Assembly: GCF_000166275.1 (NCBI RefSeq)
Contig: NZ_CM001023.1
Location: 372,001-436,000 of the forward strand
DNA: 64,000 nucleotides
Source: Algoriphagus machipongonensis
GTDB taxonomy: Bacteria > Bacteroidota > Bacteroidia > Cytophagales > Cyclobacteriaceae
Direction of reading: 5' to 3'
Of the stretch, positions 1-8,160 are shown one piece after another; position 1 is the stretch's first letter; the number at the start of each line of letters is the position of its first letter. The position numbers and the translations under genes were made by a program. The notes under the pieces are model-generated. The model did not search any database. It was not told the origin of the DNA and saw only the letters and a list, made by a program, of their open reading frames with translations.

Positions 1-1058
1 GGTGCAAATATACCGCCACTACCTCCGCCGCCGATTGTCAAAGCAGAGGCTATAGGTTTCACCAAGATGATCAAAATCAAAAAGATGATAATCATGTATG
101 GATTTTCTATCACGGAGAAGAAAGGGCTGCGATTCAGGATTTCTGCAGATTTCCCATCAATCAGCTGATTTAAGGTATTGTAACCTTCTCCATAAATTGG
201 AGGGAAAAAGAATACCATAAATCCTAATAAAGCTCCACCATATAGCATCCGAATCGTTTGACTTTCTAGGCCTTCTAATACTAATTCGGTTTTTCTTACC
301 GCTCTATTGAAGTACAAGGATACCAGACCACAAATGATCCCCAATCCCAAATAATAGGGCATGTGAGCTGCCAAAAAAGTTTCTTCAAACCGAAAGTTGA
401 ATATGGATTCCTTGCCTATTAAAATCATAGAAGTTAAGGAACCCGTCACTGAAGCTATAAGCAAGGGAATGAAACTGGCAATACTGACTTCCAAAAGGAC
501 AACTTCAATCGCAAAAATTACCGCTCCAATAGGAGCACCGAATATGGCGGAAATTGAGGCTGCGGCTCCACAACCAATCAACAGAGCTCTTTTTTTGCCA
601 TTTAAGTGCATGAGCAGGCCGGTGTTGGACCCAATAGCTGATCCTGTAACTACCATGGGAGCTTCAAGTCCTACAGAACCCCCAAAGCCTACTGTCAATG
701 CCGAGGTAAATAAACGGCTATACATTTTCACCCTAGGAATGAGGCTTTGCTTTTTGGAGATAATGAACAACACATCGGGAATTCCATGACCCCCAACGTC
801 CTTAAAAATAAACTTCCCCACCAAGTAGGCAGCTGTAATCCCTATCATAGGATAAAGGATATACAGGAAGTTTGCGTATTCGTTGTAAAAATCTTCAGTT
901 AGAAAATTCTGAATCGCATGCACTGCGCCTTTTAAGAGAACCGCAGCTAATCCAGAAAGCACCCCGATAATCACACTCAGGATGATAATAAAGGACTGAT
1001 TACTCAGATGCCTGAGCCGCCAGATTAAAAGTTTTGTAATGAAATCTGATTTAGGCAA
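1..1058 (-). CDS. ClC-family chloride channel/transporter (3' end beyond window)
   Basis: Reading the minus strand from 1058 to the left edge gives about 352 codons with no stop, so the C-terminus lies outside the window. All three ClC ion-pathway signatures are visible: GGHGIPDV (~residues 89-96), GSVGLEAPMV (~124-133, keeping the gating glutamate in the place of GREGP) and GGSGGIFAP at the very edge. Many hydrophobic helices fit an inner-membrane anion channel or Cl-/H+ antiporter. An in-frame TGA at 1064-1062 leaves the TTG at 1058-1056 as the first usable start (protein begins MPKSDFITKLL), since the next in-frame ATG lies inside the membrane core. The family assignment is firm. Channel versus antiporter, and the presence of C-terminal CBS domains, cannot be judged here. 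Confidence 0.88.
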   Translation of the reverse strand, partial: MPKSDFITKLLIWRLRHLSNQSFIIILSVIIGVLSGLAAVLLKGAVHAIQNFLTEDFYNEYANFLYILYPMIGITAAYLVGKFIFKDVGGHGIPDVLFIISKKQSLIPRVKMYSRLFTSALTVGFGGSVGLEAPMVVTGSAIGSNTGLLMHLNGKKRALLIGCGAAASISAIFGAPIGAVIFAIEVVLLEVSIASFIPLLIASVTGSLTSMILIGKESIFNFRFEETFLAAHMPYYLGLGIICGLVSLYFNRAVRKTELVLEGLESQTIRMLYGGALLGFMVFFFPPIYGEGYNTLNQLIDGKSAEILNRSPFFSVIENPYMIIIFLILIILVKPIASALTIGGGGSGGIFA

Positions 1059-1116
1059 AATTCAATGGGATAGTCCTTCAATTTCTGCACAAATTAGTCA
1101 TCCTTTTAGGCAATTC

Positions 1117-1138
1117 GAAAGAATAAAGCCATTCTTTC
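1117..1138 (-). other. 8-bp hairpin at end of M28 peptidase gene
   Basis: Arms 1117-1124 and 1131-1138 are perfectly complementary around a 6-nt loop, and the outer arm touches the stop codon of the M28 gene. No T-run follows on the minus strand, so it may be a weak or factor-assisted terminator, or only an mRNA-end stabiliser ahead of the ClC gene. Confidence 0.35.
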
Positions 1139-2055
1139 TATAATTTCTGATCCAATGCTATCGCACATTTCAAAATAAGGTTGACCGCATCAAAATAAAA
1201 GTCGGGTTGTATGTTTTTAAATTCGTCGCTGGGTCTATGATAATCCGGATGGTCTTCCACACCAAAATAGATATGTGGGATCTCTTTTTCAAGGAAAGCA
1301 CCATGATCTGAGGACTTGCTCCAATCATCACTTCCAGTACCAGGAAGGTCATGACCAAAAACAAGCTTTGGGCTTTGTCCTTTAGAGGCCGCTTCCAAGA
1401 TTGGCTTCAAATCAGGATTATGGTAAGTTCCTGATGCATATAATTCCCTTTTATCATTTCGGGAAATCATGTCCATATTAATGTTGAGAACAATGTTTTC
1501 TAAAGGAAAAGGGAAGTCATTTACCAAAGCCCTAGCTCCTTGAAGACCCATTTCCTCTCCATCTAGAGAAACAAATATCATACTGTGTTTTGGCCTATTT
1601 TCCTTAAAGTACTTTGCCAAGGCCAGCAGGGCAGCTGTTCCTGAAGCATTGTCATCTGCTCCGTTATAAATTGAATCACCGGCTATGGCAGTTCCGATAC
1701 CTACGTGATCAAAATGAGCAGTGATTACAATGATTTTTCTAGATTCACTTCCAGCCACAAAACCTTCCACATTTGCTCCTTCAATTTTCTTCTGTTGTCT
1801 TCTACTTTCGAAGGAAAATAATTGTTCGTAATTTTTATAATGGGTTTCTAAACCAATATTTTTAAATTCCTCCACTAGAAATTTTCTCGCTCGCAGGTTT
1901 TCTTCGGTGCCGGTTTTTCTACCCTTGAAGGAATCTGAGGAAAGGAATTCTAAATTGTCAAGCAATGACTTTTTATCTACTTCTTGAGCTATTGACGTAG
2001 AAAAAGAAAAAATTAAGGATAAAATTAGAAAGATTTTGAATTTTGATTTCATCAA
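1138..2055 (-). CDS. Secreted M28-family zinc aminopeptidase
   Basis: This 305-residue protein has an N-terminal signal peptide (cleavage near SIAQ, residues 21-24) and then a peptidase family M28 domain that removes N-terminal residues from peptides using two zinc ions. Visible ligand motifs are AHFDH (residues 113-117), GADDNASG (132-139), DGEE with the catalytic glutamate (about 165-168), NMD (193-195) and YHRPSD near residue 272. No PA domain is inserted, which makes it a compact family member. It probably acts in the periplasm or outside the cell on imported or environmental peptides. It is encoded upstream of the ClC gene on the same strand, with 79 bases between. The exact substrate is unknown. 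Confidence 0.9.
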   Translation of the reverse strand: MMKSKFKIFLILSLIFSFSTSIAQEVDKKSLLDNLEFLSSDSFKGRKTGTEENLRARKFLVEEFKNIGLETHYKNYEQLFSFESRRQQKKIEGANVEGFVAGSESRKIIVITAHFDHVGIGTAIAGDSIYNGADDNASGTAALLALAKYFKENRPKHSMIFVSLDGEEMGLQGARALVNDFPFPLENIVLNINMDMISRNDKRELYASGTYHNPDLKPILEAASKGQSPKLVFGHDLPGTGSDDWSKSSDHGAFLEKEIPHIYFGVEDHPDYHRPSDEFKNIQPDFYFDAVNLILKCAIALDQKL

Positions 2056-2122
2056 AACAAATAGTTAGCGTTATGTATATTCGTAAAAATACTAAGCTAT
2101 AGGACTTCATCCATTCATTCAC

Positions 2123-3106
2123 ATGAAATATATTTTAACGGTTGCTTTACTTGTCATACTTTTCTTCGATTTGAGGGGGCAAGGTGTTATTCCGGAAACT
2201 TTTTTTAATGGCAAGTCAGTGGTAATGGTTTCAAATGATCCCGGTGCAAAACCTGTCATGACTTGGCAGGCGCTTGCGGATAGTGTTCATAATGGATTGG
2301 TAGAAGCAGGGGGAGATCCAATAGCCTATTTTGAATTGGAGCAAGTAGCAATTTCAGAGGCAGTTCAGGCAGATTATGCGAATAAGTTTGCTGGTAGGCT
2401 GGTGAAAAATATCATTTTTGTCACAAGGCAAAAATCAACAACTTCTATTCATGTGGCCCCTTTTACAGGTGATGGTCAGATGATTCCTACCACCTCTTTA
2501 TATGGGACTAGTGCAGCAGACTATACTACTGCAGCAAAACAATTCGCAGAAATTGGTAAATCCACAAAATCTAGAAATTTATTGGTTCTGGATGTTCCAG
2601 AGTTTCCTAAAATGAGTGCTGAAGAAAGTACTTCTGATTTAAAATTTTTGAATCGAAATCCTCTAAACCTGGAAATGTTCAAATTGGGAATTCCTATTGA
2701 AGGTTCCTCTGCGGAAACAGGCTTGTTGAGCTATTTTAGGTATGATATGTATGGTAAGTCTCAGTCCACAATTTTAGCCGAGCAAGAGGCTCAGAAAACA
2801 GGAATCGAACAAATTCTGGATGCTGAGTATCCGCATGAAACAGTCTGGCTAACGGAGGCGAAAACAACGGAAGAATTGTTAGAGGAAAGGGTTCAGTTTT
2901 TATTGGTAAAAGTAGAAGGAAGAGAAGCGGATATGATGAAAAGTATGGGCTTAGAAGTGAGCGACCCCAATTCTGCAAATAGGATTGTAGTGAAATATTA
3001 TATCAAACTTTTGGTAAGGGATGAATTGTATTTAGGTCCTGTATGGGATGCTGACCCCGATTGGAGAGTGGCTTTAAGAAATTTCCTAAAGCATTTAAAA
3101 GAATAG
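2123..3106 (+). CDS. Secreted protein of unknown function
   Basis: This 327-residue protein starts with a hydrophobic signal segment (about residues 1-19, ending near RGQG). The rest is soluble and mixed alpha/beta. I see no catalytic motif I can name and no lipobox cysteine. The sequence after the signal (VIPETFFNGKSVVMVS) and a helical middle rich in Glu and Gln give no secure family. It is divergent from the M28 gene, 67 bases away, and is followed at once by a hairpin terminator, so it is probably a single-gene transcript. Periplasmic location is inferred from the signal only. Confidence 0.75.
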   Translation: MKYILTVALLVILFFDLRGQGVIPETFFNGKSVVMVSNDPGAKPVMTWQALADSVHNGLVEAGGDPIAYFELEQVAISEAVQADYANKFAGRLVKNIIFVTRQKSTTSIHVAPFTGDGQMIPTTSLYGTSAADYTTAAKQFAEIGKSTKSRNLLVLDVPEFPKMSAEESTSDLKFLNRNPLNLEMFKLGIPIEGSSAETGLLSYFRYDMYGKSQSTILAEQEAQKTGIEQILDAEYPHETVWLTEAKTTEELLEERVQFLLVKVEGREADMMKSMGLEVSDPNSANRIVVKYYIKLLVRDELYLGPVWDADPDWRVALRNFLKHLKE

Positions 3107-3127
3107 ACCTCCCTGAGGGAGGTCTTT
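3105..3127 (+). terminator. Terminator of the unknown secreted-protein gene
   Basis: An 8-bp GC-rich stem (gacctccc / gggaggtc, 3106-3124) with a 3-nt loop begins just after the stop codon and is followed by a short T-run (ttt). Confidence 0.7.
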
Positions 3128-3301
3128 AGTTGAGACAAATTAAGGGTGATTGTAACAACTTCTTCTTTTTATTTGAATGCGAACTAATGTAACCACATTT
3201 AATTTTACTAAAGAAGCATTTTTTATCGAAGTTTCCAAGTTTTCATAAGTAATTATGAAAGGCTACTAGCTTTCTTAATTCATTTAAACTCTTGATTTAA
3301 C

Positions 3302-3868
3302 TTAGAATAAATTTTTGTTTAAATATGGAATTAAGGCTAAGATAATTGCCTGCGAATAATAGGCTTTTCTATCCAGGACTCCGTGGGTTAAAATTCCAAC
3401 TGAACCTCCCTGTTGTTTTGAGTTGTCCTGATCAAAGACTTCATCATCTGCCTTCCCCAATTCAACTCCTTTATTAACTAAACTTCGCACTTTTTCTGGA
3501 AGATAAAATACTCCTGTTTTAGCTTGACTTGTCTTTTTGTCTTTGTCCTCAATATAAATCCAAGCGAAAGCAAACATCCCATGCTCATCTTCATCGACCC
3601 CACCTTCTATTCCTACCCAATAATCTGCTTCTGGAAAGGTTTTTCTGGAATTTTCAGCCCTGTTTTTGGCTCCTAGAAGGGTTTCTTTATCTCCCTTAGG
3701 TTGATCAGGAACTCCAGAAGAGGTGTTGACTCCATTGACCAGAAATGGTCTTGAAAATGCCTCTGAAAAGGCGTCCTCTGTACAGGAGATTTTGACTGGG
3801 TTTTTACTTCCTACAATAATTAACTGTCTTTCAGTATCCTGAAAGTTGACTCTTTTTGGAAAATTCAT
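3302..3868 (-). CDS. yjjX: Inosine/xanthosine triphosphatase (YjjX/DUF84 family)
   Basis: This 188-residue cytoplasmic protein matches the YjjX family, which hydrolyses non-canonical purine nucleotides (ITP, XTP) so they are not built into DNA or RNA. Family hallmarks seen are the phosphate-binding start IIVGSKNPVKI (~residues 17-27), SSGVPDQPKGDKET, the acidic VGIEGGVDED segment, and ELGKADDEVF followed by GGSVGILTHGVLDR. The length is usual for the family. It lies downstream of yebC on the same strand, but the yebC terminator sits between them, so expression needs read-through or its own promoter. Confidence 0.85.
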   Translation of the reverse strand: MNFPKRVNFQDTERQLIIVGSKNPVKISCTEDAFSEAFSRPFLVNGVNTSSGVPDQPKGDKETLLGAKNRAENSRKTFPEADYWVGIEGGVDEDEHGMFAFAWIYIEDKDKKTSQAKTGVFYLPEKVRSLVNKGVELGKADDEVFDQDNSKQQGGSVGILTHGVLDRKAYYSQAIILALIPYLNKNLF

Positions 3869-3873
3869 AGATA

Positions 3874-3899
3874 TAAAAAAACCTAGGCAGATGCCTAGG
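3874..3899 (-). terminator. Terminator of yebC, overlapping its stop codon
   Basis: The minus strand carries a 7-8 bp stem from an inverted repeat at 3882-3899 (cctaggca / tgcctagg), followed by seven T residues (the a-run at 3875-3881). The yebC stop codon (3897-3895) lies inside the stem. The T-run ends only a few bases before the yjjX start. Confidence 0.75.
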
Positions 3900-4602
3900 C
3901 CATGTTAGTGTATACGTTGTTGACATCATCATCTTCCTCCATCTTATCAATCATCTTGTGAATGATCTCTTCCTGCTCTTCTGTCAATTCAGTAAGTGTG
4001 GTAGGGAATCTTTGGAAATCGGCGCTGATGACTTCAATCCCTTTTTCTTCCAGGGCTTTTTGCATGGAGCCAAAATCTGCAAATTCAGTATAAACGAAAA
4101 GTTCGCCTTCATTTTCATCAATTTCTGAAAGGCCAAAATCGATCAGTTCAAATTCAAGTTCCTCCATGTCTAATTCCCCTTTATCAAAACGGAATACGGC
4201 TTTATGATCAAACATAAAGCTCACAGAACCAGAAGTGCCTAAAGATCCACCTGCTTTGGTGAAGTAAGAACGGATATTTGCTACTGTTCTATTGATGTTA
4301 TCTGTGGAGGTTTCTACAATGACTGCAATTCCAAAAGGGCCATAGCCTTCATAAACGAGCTCTTCATAATCTTTTTCGTCCTTATTAGATGCTCTCTTGA
4401 TTGCTGCCTCAATCCTATCTTTTGGCATTTGGGCACCTTTGGCATTTTGAATTACAGTTCTTAACCTCGGATTGGCTGTAGGATCAGGGCCTCCAGACTT
4501 TACCGCCATGACTATTTCTTTGCCTAGCCGAGTAAATACTTTGGACATTTTGTCCCATCTCTTGAATTTTCTTTCTTTTCTGAATTCAAATGCTCTTCCC
4601 AT
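3895..4602 (-). CDS. yebC: YebC/TACO1-family translation or transcription factor
   Basis: This 235-residue protein has the YebC layout: a basic N-terminus (MGRAFEFRKERKFKRW), the conserved segment GGPDPTANPRLRTVIQNAK (~residues 37-55) with MPKDRIEAAIKRA, then the alpha/beta domains ending in an acidic tail (MEEDDDVNNVYTNMA). YebC proteins were first described as DNA-binding regulators. The family includes mitochondrial TACO1 and bacterial members that help ribosomes through difficult, for example proline-rich, stretches. Which role applies cannot be told from sequence. The N-terminus MGRAFEFRK is the usual Bacteroidota form. The gene ends in a strong hairpin that includes its stop codon. Confidence 0.92.
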   Translation of the reverse strand: MGRAFEFRKERKFKRWDKMSKVFTRLGKEIVMAVKSGGPDPTANPRLRTVIQNAKGAQMPKDRIEAAIKRASNKDEKDYEELVYEGYGPFGIAVIVETSTDNINRTVANIRSYFTKAGGSLGTSGSVSFMFDHKAVFRFDKGELDMEELEFELIDFGLSEIDENEGELFVYTEFADFGSMQKALEEKGIEVISADFQRFPTTLTELTEEQEEIIHKMIDKMEEDDDVNNVYTNMA

Positions 4603-4746
4603 ATTAATCGTGATTTGGGTAGTAAAAATAGCAAATCTTTTCTTCTTCGGCAGAAAAGCTGAAGTCCAAAAAAGATATTGAAATTTGAGCTCTTAATATT
4701 GTCCTTACTTGGGTCAATTTCGTTAGGTTAAAGAAACCGTAATATC

Positions 4747-6078
4747 ATGGTAGTACCTGAAGAACTCCCCATACCCAACATTCCAAATTCACCGTTGCCA
4801 ACCGTAGTTATTGTAGGAGGTGGATTTGCCGGTTTAAAGCTTGCTAGGAAATTAAAATCTGCGCCTTATCAAGTGATTTTACTGGATAAGCATAACTATC
4901 ACCAGTTCCAGCCTTTATTTTATCAAGTTGCTACAGCTGGTTTGGAACCAAGTGCAATTTCCTTCCCACTTAGAAAGATTTTCCATAATAGCCCCAATAC
5001 TATTTTTAGGATGGCTGAAGTGCAATCTTTTGATTCGGAGGAAAATCGTTTATATACCAATATTGGCTATATAGATTATGACTTTTTGGTTTTGGCCATG
5101 GGTGCTGATACGAACTATTTTGGAAATAAATCCATAGAGTATTATTCCGTTCCCATGAAAACGGTTTCTGAAGCATTGTTTGTCAGAAACAAGATCATTT
5201 CTAATTATGAAAGGGCGATCAATATAGAACTCCAAGAAAATAGGAAGTCCCTGATGAATGTGGTAATTGTAGGAGGAGGGCCTACAGGAGTGGAGCTTGC
5301 AGGAGCTATGGCGGAATTGAGAAATAATGTGTTGCCAAAGGATTATCCTGAGCTCAATTTTGACAATATGAAAGTGGTTTTGATTGAGGCAGGTCCAAAG
5401 CTTTTAGGTGCCATGTCCAAAGAGTCTCAAGATCATTCATTACAATATTTAGAGGAACTGGGAGTGGAGGTGATGCTGGATACCAAAGTGCAGGATTATG
5501 ATGGGGAAGAAGTTCATATTGAGGGTAAAGAATCTATAAGTACCCAAACTTTACTTTGGGCTGCAGGGATTAAACCAAATTACATTGAGGGCTTATCTAA
5601 GGAACACTATGCACCTAATGGGCGGATTTTCGTCAATGAATTTAATGAGGTGAGTGGTCTCGAGGGTATCTATGTACTAGGCGATGTTGCTTTGCAGACG
5701 GAAGAAAATTTCCCAAAAGGTCATCCTCAAGTAGCGCAAGTAGCTTTACAACAGGCGGAAAACCTAGGGAAAAACTTGATCAATATATCCAAAGGTCAAG
5801 AAATGAAAGCCTTTCACTATAAAGATTTGGGTTCTATGGCAACTGTGGGTAGGAAGAGAGCCGTGGTGGATTTACCTTTTATGAAGTTTCAGGGAATGAT
5901 GGCTTGGTTAACCTGGCTTTTTGTTCACTTAATGGCGATTCTAGGGGTGAAGAATAAGCTGTTTATTTTTATAGATTGGGCCTGGAACTATTTAAGTTTT
6001 GATTCTAGTTTGAGGCTATTGATTAAACCAAAATATGTAAGAGCCAGTGAAAGGAAAGAATTGATTGAAGAAAAATAG
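4747..6078 (+). CDS. ndh: Type II NADH dehydrogenase (NDH-2-like FAD oxidoreductase)
   Basis: This 443-residue protein carries two Rossmann dinucleotide-binding motifs: VVIVGGGFAGLKLA near residues 20-33 for FAD and VVIVGGGPTGVELAG near residues 172-186 for NADH. GIYVLGDVA is the late FAD-binding motif. The C-terminus (MAWLTWLFVHLMAILGVKN and what follows) is amphipathic and hydrophobic, as in NDH-2 enzymes that sit on the inner membrane and pass electrons from NADH to quinone without pumping protons. It is encoded alone, divergent from yebC, 144 bases away. Length and architecture match NDH-2. Related quinone reductases are the main alternative. Confidence 0.88.
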   Translation: MVVPEELPIPNIPNSPLPTVVIVGGGFAGLKLARKLKSAPYQVILLDKHNYHQFQPLFYQVATAGLEPSAISFPLRKIFHNSPNTIFRMAEVQSFDSEENRLYTNIGYIDYDFLVLAMGADTNYFGNKSIEYYSVPMKTVSEALFVRNKIISNYERAINIELQENRKSLMNVVIVGGGPTGVELAGAMAELRNNVLPKDYPELNFDNMKVVLIEAGPKLLGAMSKESQDHSLQYLEELGVEVMLDTKVQDYDGEEVHIEGKESISTQTLLWAAGIKPNYIEGLSKEHYAPNGRIFVNEFNEVSGLEGIYVLGDVALQTEENFPKGHPQVAQVALQQAENLGKNLINISKGQEMKAFHYKDLGSMATVGRKRAVVDLPFMKFQGMMAWLTWLFVHLMAILGVKNKLFIFIDWAWNYLSFDSSLRLLIKPKYVRASERKELIEEK

Positions 6079-6167
6079 GTTTTAAGGTTCCTTAACAAAA
6101 CAATATAAATAAGGATTAAACCCAATGGTTTTTATCGGGTCTAAAAGACAAACAAACCATAAAAACT

Positions 6168-6599
6168 ATGAAAAAATTAATCTTAGCCACCGCACTGATA
6201 TTGATTGGAGTATCGAGCAGCTTTGCTCAAAGAGAGAGAGTAAGAGAAAATTCTACGCCTGAAGAACGAGCTCAAAAGCAAACTGAAATGATGGCTGAAA
6301 AATTGGAGTTGTCAGAAGATCAGAAAGCTCAAATATTGGCGATCAATATGGAGTATTCCAAAAAAAGGCAAGAAGCCATGGAAGCTAGAAAAGCTGAAAT
6401 GGAAGCAAGAAGAGAACAGATGATGGAATTGAGGGAGGAAATGAAAGCTCAGGATGAAAAAATCTCAAAAGTATTGACTGAGGAGCAAAGGAAAGAATGG
6501 GTTGCTTTGAAAGAATCACAAAGAGACCGCAGAGGAAGAAGACCAGGAGGGGAAGTACGGGAAAGAGGTGATTTACCTAGAAAAAGAGGAGGCAATTAA
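6168..6599 (+). CDS. Small periplasmic Spy/CpxP-like coiled-coil protein
   Basis: This 143-residue protein has a clear signal peptide (residues 1-20, SSSFAQ) followed by an almost wholly helical, highly charged region rich in Met, Glu, Lys and Arg (EKLELSEDQKAQILAIN, MEARKAEMEARREQM, LTEEQRKEWVALKE). The two LxxEQ/LSEDQ helices resemble Spy/CpxP and DUF4890-type periplasmic proteins, which bind unfolded proteins or sense envelope stress. The tail is Gly/Arg-rich and basic. It follows ndh by 89 bases and ends in a strong terminator. A chaperone-like function is an inference from family shape. Confidence 0.7.
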   Translation: MKKLILATALILIGVSSSFAQRERVRENSTPEERAQKQTEMMAEKLELSEDQKAQILAINMEYSKKRQEAMEARKAEMEARREQMMELREEMKAQDEKISKVLTEEQRKEWVALKESQRDRRGRRPGGEVRERGDLPRKRGGN

Positions 6600-6609
6600 A
6601 AATATAAAT

Positions 6610-6640
6610 GCCGTTCCGATTTAGTCGGAACGGCTTTTTT
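6610..6640 (+). terminator. Terminator of the Spy-like gene
   Basis: A perfect 10-bp stem (gccgttccga / tcggaacggc, 6610-6634) with a 5-nt loop is followed by six T residues, 11 bases after the stop codon. It also separates this unit from the convergent gltBD operon. Confidence 0.9.
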
Positions 6641-6680
6641 GATTCCAAAGGCCTTCCTTTGGCTATTAATTCTTTAAAAA

Positions 6681-8159
6681 TTAATCTACGGTTTCGATAC
6701 CTTCCTCAACTTCATAGAAGGATTCATCTTTTTGAGGTAATGCAGAGCTTCCCATCAAGAATTCGTCAACCTTGACAGCTGCTTCTCTTCCTTCTGAAAT
6801 GGCCCAAACGACAAGGGATTGACCTCGACGCATATCGCCAGCTAAGAATACCTTAGAATTTGTGCTTTGGTAATTTTTAGATTTAGGAAGAGTATTTTCC
6901 ATAGTATCCACAGAAAATGCTTCTAAAAGACCATTTTGGGCTGGACCAGTATACCCGATGGCAATAAATGCCCGGTCACATGGTACCACTCTTTCTGTTC
7001 CTTCTATTTCTTCAAAAATCATTCTACCACCACTTTCCTTCCATTCAATATCTACTAATTTCAGACCAGTTACCTCTCCTTTTTCGTTACCGACAAATTC
7101 TTTGGTAAGGATGGAAAAGACTCTTTCTGCGCCTTCTTCGTGGGAACTTGAAGTTCTCAGAGTCATAGGCCATTCTGGCCAAGGATTGACTTCAGTTCTT
7201 TTCATCGGTGGTTTAGGAAGTAATTCCAATTGCGTAATAGAAGCTGCTCCGTGTCTATTTGAGGTACCGATACAGTCACTTCCTGTATCACCACCACCAA
7301 TAACGATCACATGCTTGTCTTTGGCAGAAATTGGATTTTCTTGAATTTCTCCATTGTTAACCTTGTTTTGGTTACCAAGGAATTCCATTGCAAAATGCAC
7401 TCCCTTTAGGTCTGAACCGTTGATATTCAAAGCTCTAGGCTGTCCAGCACCGGTAGAAATTACTACAGCATCAAAGTTTTTCAGAATGTTTTCTGCTTTG
7501 ATATTGAAACCTACTTCAGTACCGCAGGTAAAGATGACGCCCTCTTTGTTCATCAGATCCACTCGTCTGTCAATGACCCACTTTTCCAGTTTAAAATCTG
7601 GAATACCATAACGAAGTAAACCGCCTGGTTTTTGGTCCTTTTCAAAGACTGTCACCTCATGACCAGCTTGATTTAACTGATCAGCAGCGGCTAGTCCAGC
7701 AGGTCCAGATCCGATCACGGCAACTTGCTTTCCTGTTCTTTTAGCTGGTGGGTTTGGCTTGATCAAATCGAGCTCATATGCCTTTTCAGCAATATTTTTC
7801 TCGATTAATTCAATGGCAACAGGATCTTTATTAATCCCTAAAACGCAACTGGCTTCGCAGGGTGCAGGACAAATTCTTCCGGTAAATTCAGGGAAGTTAT
7901 TTGTGCTTTTAAGAATGTTAATGGCTTGTTCCCATTCTTCATTGTATACCGCATCATTGAAATCGGGGATGACATTTCCTAATGGACATCCACTATGGCA
8001 AAAAGGAACTCCACAGTCCATGCATCTTGCCGCCTGATGATTTAATTGCTCGCCACTGAATGGCTTATATATCTCCTTGTAATCACCGATTCTTTCTTTA
8101 GTGTCTCGGCTTACAGGTGTTTCTCTTTTAAATTGTATAAATCCTTCTTTCGCTCCCAT
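6681..8159 (-). CDS. gltD: Glutamate synthase (NADPH) small subunit
   Basis: This 492-residue beta subunit of glutamate synthase takes electrons from NAD(P)H through FAD and 4Fe-4S clusters to GltB. The N-terminal ferredoxin-like region has the cysteine runs CMDCGVPFCHSGC and CPAPCEASC. A FAD Rossmann motif (VAVIGSGPAGLAAADQL) and an NADPH motif (VIVIGGGDTGSDCIG) follow, and AGDMRRGQSLVVWAI closes the FAD site. It starts one base after the gltB stop codon, so it is translationally coupled and the two are made together for ammonium assimilation in the cytoplasm. Length is normal. Confidence 0.95.
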   Translation of the reverse strand: MGAKEGFIQFKRETPVSRDTKERIGDYKEIYKPFSGEQLNHQAARCMDCGVPFCHSGCPLGNVIPDFNDAVYNEEWEQAINILKSTNNFPEFTGRICPAPCEASCVLGINKDPVAIELIEKNIAEKAYELDLIKPNPPAKRTGKQVAVIGSGPAGLAAADQLNQAGHEVTVFEKDQKPGGLLRYGIPDFKLEKWVIDRRVDLMNKEGVIFTCGTEVGFNIKAENILKNFDAVVISTGAGQPRALNINGSDLKGVHFAMEFLGNQNKVNNGEIQENPISAKDKHVIVIGGGDTGSDCIGTSNRHGAASITQLELLPKPPMKRTEVNPWPEWPMTLRTSSSHEEGAERVFSILTKEFVGNEKGEVTGLKLVDIEWKESGGRMIFEEIEGTERVVPCDRAFIAIGYTGPAQNGLLEAFSVDTMENTLPKSKNYQSTNSKVFLAGDMRRGQSLVVWAISEGREAAVKVDEFLMGSSALPQKDESFYEVEEGIETVD

Positions 8160-8160
8160 C

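Noticed and set aside
397..789. Plus-strand ORF of 130 codons
   Set aside because: It lies opposite the ClC gene, whose three signatures are clear on the minus strand. The plus-strand product has no recognisable motif.
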